The translations under genes were made by a program, and so were the position numbers. From Dendrocalamus latiflorus (lineage: Eukaryota; Streptophyta; Magnoliopsida; Poales; Poaceae): a DNA stretch of 64,000 bases. The notes under the pieces were generated by a model that was not told the origin of the DNA, made no database searches, and worked only from the letters and a program-made list of their open reading frames with translations. This document shows positions 57,322 through 64,000 of the stretch, piece by piece. Numbering within the stretch: the stretch's first letter is position 1; each line of letters opens with the position of its first letter. The stretch is from positions 21,659,879-21,723,878 of the forward strand of contig CM029654.1 in NCBI GenBank assembly GCA_017311315.1. Reading direction: 5' to 3'.

Positions 57322-57475
57322 CAGTGGCGTAGCCAGAACCAAAACCCTGGGTCAAGTCCACCGAATTCTTTGAAATTTTATAGATTTTCATGCAAATATC
57401 AATAAAAACAGTAGTGATTTGCAAAAACCTGTGAGGTCAACTGATCCTACAGGTTTCAATGTGGCTCTGCCACTG
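57322..57475. mobile_element. hAT-like MITE, 154 bp
   Basis: Termini CAGTGGCGTAGCCA and TGGCTCTGCCACTG are inverted repeats. The flanks CAATTGAC (57314-57321) and CAATAGAT (57476-57483) agree at six of eight bases, consistent with a decayed 8 bp hAT duplication. Confidence 0.75.
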
Positions 57476-57490
57476 CAATAGATTACACCC

Positions 57491-57725
57491 TGTCGTAGGG
57501 GTGGCCCCCACCTAAGCCCAGCGGGCCTATTAGGAGGTTATAAGAACCAGAATAACATGTGTAATGACATAAATGCCCCTAATGGGGATGCATGGATGTA
57601 AGGGCATAACTGTAAAAGTATACCCCATGTGGATATATATATATGAAGATGAGGGGGAGGGTGAGACAGAACACTCCCACCTCTCCACTACCATCTCTCT
57701 CCCTGTTTGGTCTGTAGCCACAACA
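57491..57725 (+). repeat. 5' LTR of Tat-like copy 2
   Basis: TGTCGTAGGGGTGGCCCCC to CCACAACA, 235 bp, followed by CACCCTTTTG instead of a normal primer-binding site. Confidence 0.95.
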
Positions 57726-57782
57726 CACCCTTTTGTCGTCCGTGGGGAGGACAGGAGCAAGCCTGAAGACCGAAGAAGAAGG

Positions 57783-59387
57783 ATGACACCGAAAAAAGCT
57801 TCTTCAGCGGCGGCGAAGGGAAAGAAGGCGGCCGGGCCGGAGCGTCGTATGAGTACCAGGGCTTCGGCATCGGCAGCGGCGGGCGCGGTTGGCGACGCAG
57901 TCACGGTGGCCGAAAACGTCGACGTTCGCGCGGTGGCGACCAACCTCGTCACCGGCACCGCGACGACCAACCCCGTCACCGGCACCGCGACGACCCGCCC
58001 CGTCACCGGCGCTGCGGGGACGGACCCCGCGGTCGAAGACGTCGATGCGGGTGCGGCGACAACCGACCCCGCCGACGCAACGACAGCCGACCTCGCCGCC
58101 CCCACTGCAACCCTCGCCGGCGGCGCGGACCAGGCGGTTCGAGGTAGCCATGACGGAGCGACCGGCAGCTCGGGACCTCGCGACGCGGTCGTCCCCGCAC
58201 CGATCCGCCCGTTGGGAGCACCGGCGACCCCGCCCGCACAGGCGGTGGAAAGCGCTCTACTGGCGGCCCTCAACGCGTTTCAGCGGGAGCTGGGGGACCT
58301 TCGCGGAGCCGTCCGAGATATGCAAGAGGCTCGGAGCCAGCAGGCCGCGCCGGCAACTGCGACCGAGCCCACGCCGGAGAAGGCGGACAGCCGCGAAGCC
58401 CCCACGTCCAGCCGCGTGCCGTTGAGGCGCGTAGATCTGGAGTCCCCGTTTTCGACGGGGCTGCAGCAGGCGGCGTGGCCCGAAGACTTCAAGTTCCCGA
58501 GCGTCACCAACCCGTACAAAGGCGACACGGATCCTCGTGAGTTCGTGCGCGTGTACGAAACCGCGATCGAGGCCGCGGGCGGAGATGACACCACGAAGGC
58601 GAAGGGACTCCCCCTCGCGCTGCAAGGAGTGGCACTCTCTTGGTTTTTTACCATAGAGCCGGGCTCCATCTACGCGTGGGAGCAGCTTCGCGACCGCCTT
58701 CAAAGCAATTTCCAAGGAAACTATGTCGAGCGAGTCGATGCGGACCAGCTCTTCGCTGTGAAGCAAGGACCCTCGGAGAAGCTCCGGGACTACTTCCAGC
58801 GCTTCGCCAAGATTCGATGCCAGGTGAAAGATATTAATGAAACCACCGTCGTTAATGCAGTCATACAGGGCCTTCGTCCGGGCCCGATGGCCGAGTACAA
58901 CGCACGGAGACCAATCAAGACAGTCGTCAAACTCTTCGACAAAATGGACGAATATGCGCGGGCGGAGGAGGATGCGCGAAGACGCAGCATCACCGCCCTC
59001 GACCTCGTCCAGGGGGAGCGCCCCCCGCGCGAGGCGGGGGCGGGTGGGCCCCCTCGAAGCAGGGCCGCGGCCGAGAACCTCGCGGAGGCCCTCCCCGAGG
59101 CGGCGACACCGAGGTACAGGAAGGCTCTTCAAGGAGCGGGCGTAAGCCTTGGCGCCGCCAGCGCAGGACACAGGCGGCCCATCATGTCCGCGACACCGAG
59201 GGCACCCGCCGAGGACCCGACCCCGCCTCACGGAGGGGAGACCGGGGGTCGGAAGGCGGACTCGATTACGGCGGCCAACCCCAAGCAGAACAAGAGCTTC
59301 GGCACTATGGCAAGTGGTGCGAGGTGCACGGCTACGGCGATCATTACACAAGGGCATGCGCTGCAGTCATGGAGCTGCGGGGGGTGA
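57783..59387 (+). CDS. Tat-like Gag (copy 2), about 534 aa
   Basis: The start is ATG 57783 (MTPKKASSAAAKGKKAAG), aligned with the start in copy 1; upstream in-frame codons lie in the LTR and leader. Residues 20-130 are Ala/Thr/Val-rich with GTATTNPVTGTATT-like repeats. A coiled-coil-like ALNAFQRELGDLRGAVRDMQ precedes the retrotransposon gag core at about 236-400 (YKGDTDPREFVRVYETAIEA, VALSWFFTIEPGSIYAWEQL, VIQGLRPGPMAEYNARRPIK). The frame stays open to 59387. The zinc-finger-like CEVHGYGDHYTRAC and the protease lie in the -1 frame, as in copy 1. It may be able to make capsid protein. Confidence 0.88.
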   Translation: MTPKKASSAAAKGKKAAGPERRMSTRASASAAAGAVGDAVTVAENVDVRAVATNLVTGTATTNPVTGTATTRPVTGAAGTDPAVEDVDAGAATTDPADATTADLAAPTATLAGGADQAVRGSHDGATGSSGPRDAVVPAPIRPLGAPATPPAQAVESALLAALNAFQRELGDLRGAVRDMQEARSQQAAPATATEPTPEKADSREAPTSSRVPLRRVDLESPFSTGLQQAAWPEDFKFPSVTNPYKGDTDPREFVRVYETAIEAAGGDDTTKAKGLPLALQGVALSWFFTIEPGSIYAWEQLRDRLQSNFQGNYVERVDADQLFAVKQGPSEKLRDYFQRFAKIRCQVKDINETTVVNAVIQGLRPGPMAEYNARRPIKTVVKLFDKMDEYARAEEDARRRSITALDLVQGERPPREAGAGGPPRSRAAAENLAEALPEAATPRYRKALQGAGVSLGAASAGHRRPIMSATPRAPAEDPTPPHGGETGGRKADSITAANPKQNKSFGTMASGARCTATAIITQGHALQSWSCGG

Positions 59388-60928
59388 CGGCCGGGTCTCG
59401 GGCTCCGCCCCCAATGGAGGGCGCGCAGCATCGCACCGTCAACGTCATCACCGGAGGCTCCTCTTTAAAAGCTCCCGGGGAGCAGCCACAACTGTGGATG
59501 CCGCCCCGCAACATCACCTTCGACTTGAACGACGCCAGGGGTGTGGAGTACCCTCACCAAGACCCCCTAGTCATCCAGGCCCACATAGCACGTTGTGACG
59601 TCAGGCGCGTCCTCGTTGACGGGGGAAGCTCCGCGAATATCTTGTTCGCAGAGGCCCTCGACCGTATGGGGATCCCACGAAGCCGGCTAGAGCAGCCAGG
59701 AGCTCCACTTCAAGGTTTCGGGGGTCAACCGCTGCAGGCCTTGGGGCACGTGTCCCTTCCGGTCACTTTCCGTCAGGAGGGCAACAAGGGTAACATCTGG
59801 ACCGAGCATGTCATCTTCGACGTCGTCGATATCTCGCATTCCTACAACGCCATACTGGGTCGGCCCGCCATCAACTCTTTCGAGGCGATCCCACACTACG
59901 CGTTTTTGTGTGTGAAGCTCCCGGGCCCGGAGGGTGTTATCACCGTCTTCGGCGATCAGGACCTGGCCAGACGGGCCGAGGTCGGTAGCCGCGTTCCGCA
60001 TCGCCCGGTGCACGCCCTCTCCGGTGCGCACGGCGACGGGCCCTCCGCCCCCGGATGGACGCCCAAGCCTCGGCCCGATGGCGGAGTCAAGAAGGTGCCA
60101 CTCCAAGCGGAGGGGCAGTTTGTGTCCATCGGCGAGGGGCTCCCACCGGGGGTCGAACGGGATCTGCTCCGAGTGCTTCAGAACAACGTTGACATTTTCG
60201 CATGGTCCCCGGAGGACATCAAGGGCGTAGATCGAGCAGTAATCGAGCATCGCTTGGCGGTCCGCCCCGACGCCAAGCCGGTCAAGCAAAGGCTTCGGCG
60301 TATGTCAATGGATCGGCAGCAGGCGGCCAAAACAGAGGTCGCGAAGCTTCTTCGTGCTGTGGTCATCCGCGAGGTCCACCACCCAGAGTGGCTCGCTAAC
60401 CCGGTGCTAGTCAAAAAGGCCAGCGGGGCCTGGCGCATGTGCATCGACTTCACAGCACTCAACAAGGCGTGCCCGAAGGACAACTACCCCTTGCCGCGCA
60501 TCGATCAGCTGGTCGACGCCACTGCGGGGTGTGAACTCATGAGTTTCCTGAACGCCTATTCTGGCTATCACCAGGTATACATGGCCGAAGACGACGAAGA
60601 GAAGACCAGTTTCATCACACCACTTGGGACGTTCTGCTTCGTCAGAATGCCCTTTGGCTTGAAGAATGCCGGCGCTACCTTCACCCGCCTCGTCGCTATT
60701 GCCCTGGCCGCCCAGCTCGGGAGGAACGTCGAAGCTTATGTCGATGACGTGGTGGTCAAAACTCGGCAACTTGCTCTGCATGGCCGGGACCTCCAGGAGA
60801 CCTTTGACAACCTCCGGAAGGCGGGCATCAAGCTCAACCCCGACAAATGTGTCTTCGGGGTGCAGGCGGGCAAGCTCCTGGGTTTCCTCGTCTCGGACGG
60901 GGCATCCAGGCGAACCCCGACAAAGTAG
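59312..60928 (+). CDS. Tat-like protease and reverse transcriptase, 3' truncated (copy 2)
   Basis: This frame overlaps the gag end in -1 phase. It opens with CEVHGYGDHYTRAC, then the protease with VLVDGGSSANILFAEALDRM, then RT: AVVIREVHHPEWLANPVLVK, WRMCIDFTALNKACPKDNYP, SFITPLGTFCFVRMPFGLKN and the catalytic YVDD at 60737-60748 followed by VVVKTRQ. The Tat-lineage signatures are clear. The frame is lost by a small indel near 60897 and stops at 60928. There is no RNase H or integrase, so the element depends on a relative for movement. Confidence 0.9.
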   Translation, partial: KWCEVHGYGDHYTRACAAVMELRGVTAGSRAPPPMEGAQHRTVNVITGGSSLKAPGEQPQLWMPPRNITFDLNDARGVEYPHQDPLVIQAHIARCDVRRVLVDGGSSANILFAEALDRMGIPRSRLEQPGAPLQGFGGQPLQALGHVSLPVTFRQEGNKGNIWTEHVIFDVVDISHSYNAILGRPAINSFEAIPHYAFLCVKLPGPEGVITVFGDQDLARRAEVGSRVPHRPVHALSGAHGDGPSAPGWTPKPRPDGGVKKVPLQAEGQFVSIGEGLPPGVERDLLRVLQNNVDIFAWSPEDIKGVDRAVIEHRLAVRPDAKPVKQRLRRMSMDRQQAAKTEVAKLLRAVVIREVHHPEWLANPVLVKKASGAWRMCIDFTALNKACPKDNYPLPRIDQLVDATAGCELMSFLNAYSGYHQVYMAEDDEEKTSFITPLGTFCFVRMPFGLKNAGATFTRLVAIALAAQLGRNVEAYVDDVVVKTRQLALHGRDLQETFDNLRKAGIKLNPDKCVFGVQAGKLLGFLVSDGASRRTPTK

Positions 60929-61170
60929 ACGCCATCCTGGGTATGGAGCCACCCAAGACTACGCGGGAGGTCCAGAGGCTGGCGGGCCGCATGGCAGCAC
61001 TAAGCCGCTTCCTATCCAGGGCGGCGGAACGGGGCTTGCCATTTTTCAAGACGCTCCGCGGGTGTGACGGATTTCGTTGGGATGGAGATTGCGCGAAGGC
61101 CTTCAACGAGCTCAAGGAGCACCTGGCCAGCCTCCCCACGCTGGTCGCCCCAGCGTCTCCTTCGACTTAG
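60898..61170 (+). pseudogene. Frameshifted RT thumb/connection remnant
   Basis: In another frame the protein continues with RGIQANPDKVDAILGMEPPK, LAGRMAALSRFLSRAAERGL and AKAFNELKEHLASLPTLVAP, the usual segment between RT and RNase H. It ends abruptly where the tandem array begins, so this is the deletion junction. Confidence 0.85.
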
Positions 61171-62240
61171 GCGCCAGCCTCCGCTGCCACCCGTTCGAAG
61201 GGTAGGGGACGGAGCGCGTGCGCCTCGGCTTCGACTTAGGCGCCAGCCTCCGCTGCCACCCGTTCGAAGGGTAGGGGACGGAGCGCGCGCATCTACTTCG
61301 ACTTAGGCGCCAGCCTCCGCTGCCACCTGTTCGAAGGGTAGGGGACGGAGCGCGCGCGCCTACTTCGACTTAGGCGCCAGCCTCCGCTGCCACCCGTTCG
61401 AAGGGTAGGGGACGGAGCGCGCGCGTCTACTTCGAGCTAGGCGCCAGCCTCCGCTGCCACCCGTTCGAAGGGTAGGGGACGGAGCGCGCGCGTCTACTTC
61501 GAGCTAGGCGCCAGCCTCCGCTGCCACCCGTTCGAAGGGTAGGGGACGGAGCGCGCGCGTCTACTTTGACTTAGGCGCCAGCCTCCGCTGCCACCCGTTC
61601 GAAGGGTAGGGGACGGAGCCCGCATGTCTACTTCGACTTAGGCGCCAGCCTCCGCTGCCACCTGTTCGAAGGGTAGGGGACGGAGCGCGCGCGTCTACTT
61701 CGACTTAGGCGCCAGCCTCCGCTGCCATCCGTTCGAAGGGTAGGGGACGGAGCGCGCGCGCGTCGGCTTCGACTTAGGCGCCAGCCTCCGCTACCACCCG
61801 TTCGAAGGGTAGGGGACGGAGCGCGCGCGCGTCGGCTTCGACTTAGGCGCCAGCCTCCGCTGCCACCCGTTCGAAGGGTAGGGGACGGAGCGCGCGCGTC
61901 TACTTCGACTTAGGCGCCAGCCTCCGCTGCCACCCGTTCAAAGGGTAGGGGACGGAGCGCGCGCGCCGGCTTCAACTTAGGCGCCAGCCTCCGCTGCCAC
62001 CCGTTCGAAGGATAGGGGACGGAGCCCGCGCGCGTCTACTTCGAGCTAGGCGCCAGCCTCCGCTGCCACCCGTTCGATGGGTAGGGGACGGAGCGCGCGC
62101 GTCTACTTCGAGCTAGGCGCCAACCTCCGCTGCCACCCATTCGAAGGGTAGGGGACGTAGCGCGCGCGTTTACTTCGACTTAGGCGCCAGCCTCCGCTGC
62201 CACCCGTTCGGAGGGTAGGGGACGGAGCGCGTGCGTCTAC
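61155..62240 (+). repeat. 68 bp tandem repeat array, about 16 units, in Tat-like copy 2
   Basis: Sixteen units of about 67-70 bp carry TTCGACTTAGGCGCCAGCC, TCCGCTGCCACCCGTTCGAA and GGGTAGGGGACGGAGCGCGC, with variation mainly in the (GC)n part and the TCTACTTCGA/TCGGCTTCGA link. Neighbouring units share variants (for example CGTCTACTTCGAGCTAGG at about 61425-61510 and again at 62030-62110), suggesting block duplications. The unit is the same as at 11655-12205. Confidence 0.96.
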
Positions 62241-62403
62241 GACGGAGCGCGCTCGCCTGCTGCAACAAGGCACCTTCCATCCCAGACCTCAAGCTCCCCA
62301 GCCACAAGCTTGGAGAAATTCACAGACCGCAGGGGACGGAGGGGGCCAAAGGACTCGGCAACATGGCTTCGGCCCTGTGAAGCCCTTCACCATGAGAGGC
62401 TCC

Positions 62404-62638
62404 TGTCGTAGGGGTGGCCCCCACCTAAGCCCAGCGGGCCTATTAGGAGGTTATAAGAACCAGAATAACATGTGTAATGACATAAATGCCCCTAATGGGG
62501 ATGCATGGATGTAAGGGCATAACTGTAAAAGTATACCCCATGTGGATATATATATATGAAGATGAGGGGGAGGGTGAGACAGAACACTCCCACCTCTCCA
62601 CTACCATCTCTCTCCCTGTTTGGTCTGTAGCCACAACA
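62404..62638 (+). repeat. 3' LTR of Tat-like copy 2
   Basis: 235 bp, indistinguishable by eye from the 5' LTR, followed by TSD CACCC and then TTTGCGCCG. Confidence 0.95.
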
Positions 62639-62692
62639 CACCCTTTGCGCCGAAAACCGTTGTAGTAAGTGGATGGGGTGTCGACGACTCGC

Positions 62693-63092
62693 TAGGGATC
62701 AAAAAACCGGTAGTTACCAGCCGATAACCGGAAAACCCGGTCGGTGCCGGGATTTAAAAACCGACCGAAATTTCCCGTGTAAATTTAAATTTATGACTAC
62801 ATAATGTACTTTTTAGGTTGGTTTAGATTTTTTTGTACTAGATTACCTATTATATGAATTAAATATGCATCAATTATTGTGCTCTCAACTTGGTTTTTCT
62901 GTTTTTAGCGGTTTTCTGGTTTTTTAAGCGGTTTTTCCCGTTACCGGAACGGTTACCAGTTTTTAAACCGCCCAAATTCAAAATTTGATTCACGAATTTT
63001 GAACGGTTCTTTTTTGGGTTTTCCGGTAACCGGCTGGTGACCGATACTGCCTGCTGGCCGGATTCCCTCCGGTTCCAGGTTTTTGATCCCTG
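62693..63092. mobile_element. hAT-type MITE, 400 bp, TSD CGACTCGC
   Basis: Ends TAGGGATCAAAAAACCGG and CCAGGTTTTTGATCCCTG are inverted repeats (the hAT CAGGG-type end, with the first base mutated at the left). Perfect 8 bp duplications CGACTCGC lie at 62685-62692 and 63093-63100. The interior is full of ACCGGT/GGTTACCGG palindromes. Confidence 0.9.
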
Positions 63093-63100
63093 CGACTCGC

Positions 63101-63599
63101 CAACAAGCCTCACCAGCGCCAATGATTATATCACCGAGGGGGTGGCAGACAGCGGACCGGGGAGATGGGGGCGCAGATGTGCCGGGAAAGGAAGCAAATG
63201 AGATTTGGGGCGGGGTCGGAAATATATATGAAATGATGGGTAATAAAGATGGTTGGCCTGGATCTGACGGCTTAAATTTCGAATTACAGATAAAAATCAG
63301 GCAACTTATCCATAGTTTCCCTATCTTTGTTATTGAGTAATCTCGTAATTTCTACCAGCAAGAAGAATAAGTGTCTTAATTCCACCCGATTCCATTATCG
63401 ATAGATAACAAACATAGTTAAGATGAAAAGATTGATGAGGTCCATTTGAAATACGAAACATATTTTCTTACAAACTCATATGTAGTTTGTGTTAATTTGA
63501 ATACCAAAGGGACATTTTATTACTCGTTTAACTGATTTGTTTAGATCTGGAGGATGGAAATCTTGCGTCTATCTTTTGTGCTCCAAAATTTCTATTTAA
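63101..63599. other. Intergenic, no gene recognised
   Basis: No domain-bearing frame was found; the stretch becomes AT-rich after 63300. Confidence 0.5.
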
Positions 63600-63980
63600 C
63601 TAGTGTATGACCCACGCTTCGCCACGGGTCTGTTTGGAAGAGATGTTTTCTTATGTGCAACAGACATTTATGAAATTTTGGACATACATAGTTTCCATGG
63701 AGTGCATTCTTGATGTGGCTGAAATACATATATTTGCTATCAATAGTAGACTGAAATATGGCATTAAAAGTTTCTTGCTATCAGTGCTTATATAAATTGC
63801 ATTGTTCCTATGTTCAGGACAAAACATATAAATTTCGATTATTTGGAAATCACCATACACAAAGTAGATATTAGTAGTAGAGCTACTCCTGTTGATTTCT
63901 TGCCAGAATGCTACATGAGAAATGTTATTTAAAAACTTGATAGAAGCTAAGAACAAACGTAATGGCCATGTCGTAGTAGA
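63600..63980 (-). mobile_element. Small non-autonomous Helitron
   Basis: On the minus strand the 3' end is ACCCGTGGCGAAGCGTGGGT, a hairpin region, then CATACACTAG followed by T. This is a very common grass Helitron terminus. The proposed 5' end is TCTACTACGACATGG at 63980, preceded by A, giving the expected A-T insertion site. The 3' end is convincing; the 5' end is a guess. Confidence 0.6.
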
Positions 63981-64000
63981 TAGAATGTAGTAAATAACTT

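Larger units (their letters stand above)
57491..62638 (+). mobile_element. Tat-like gypsy element, copy 2 (5148 bp, TSD CACCC)
   Basis: Perfect duplications CACCC (57486-57490, 62639-62643) flank LTRs of 235 bp that look identical base for base (57491-57725 and 62404-62638). The internal order is gag, protease-RT, a frameshifted RT/connection piece, a 68 bp tandem array and a 160 bp tail shared with copy 1. RNase H and integrase are missing. Directly after the 5' LTR the canonical primer site seen in copy 1 (TTGGCGCCGTCCGTGGGGA) is replaced by CACCCTTTTGTC before CGTCCGTGGGGA. The element lies between the NB-LRR exon and whatever is upstream of it. Confidence 0.95.

Overview
This 64 kb window is nuclear DNA of a grass (Poaceae). 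The evidence is the element families (SIRE/Maximus-like Ty1/copia, Tekay-like and Tat-like Ty3/gypsy, CACTA, Tourist, hAT and Mutator-type MITEs, Helitrons), a GC-rich monocot-style first exon, and a CC-type NB-LRR gene. The species cannot be named from the sequence. Only two host genes look plausibly functional: a TPR-PB1 (PHOX/CLMP1-type) gene on the + strand at 34.3-37.0 kb, and a large NB-LRR resistance-type exon on the - strand at 52.3-56.7 kb. Most of the rest is transposable elements, many of them nested.

Layout. 0-4.0 kb: remains of SIRE-like copia copies in head-to-head inverted arrangement (inverted LTR 1-480; RNase H plus 3' part plus LTR 481-4012). 4.1-19.7 kb: a three-level nest. 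The outer element is a minus-strand Tekay-like gypsy (LTR 4081-6485, degenerate pol, far LTR stub ending at 19710). It contains a pol-less copia element (9370-19633), which contains a minus-strand Tat-like gypsy (11265-15057, TSD GTAAC). 21.9-26.6 kb: a CACTA element (TSD TCT) with a broken transposase, an apparently intact five-exon Ulp1-type protease gene and a long hairpin. 27-34 kb: MITEs, a 5'-truncated LINE, and three Tourist-like MITEs sharing TTA sites just upstream of the TPR-PB1 gene. 37-42 kb: an RTE-like LINE tail and a host or transduplicated gene fragment with three TAG stops. 42.7-50.2 kb: a SIRE-like LTR split by a 5.3 kb solo LTR (TSD GCAAA). 50.4-51.9 kb: a LINE fragment and a Mutator-type MITE (9 bp TSD). 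52.3-56.7 kb: the NB-LRR exon. 57.3-63.1 kb: a hAT MITE, a second Tat-like element with identical LTRs (57491-62638, TSD CACCC), and another hAT MITE. 63.6-64.0 kb: a small Helitron.

The most notable system is the Tat-like family present twice. It has very short LTRs (about 235 bp), gag and a DGGS-type protease, pol lost to different extents, and a 68 bp tandem satellite where the distal pol/3'UTR should be (8 copies in one element, 16 in the other). One copy has a (TA)n burst in a single LTR. The other has a primer-binding site replaced by sequence matching its own 3' genomic flank, which suggests inter-LTR gene conversion.
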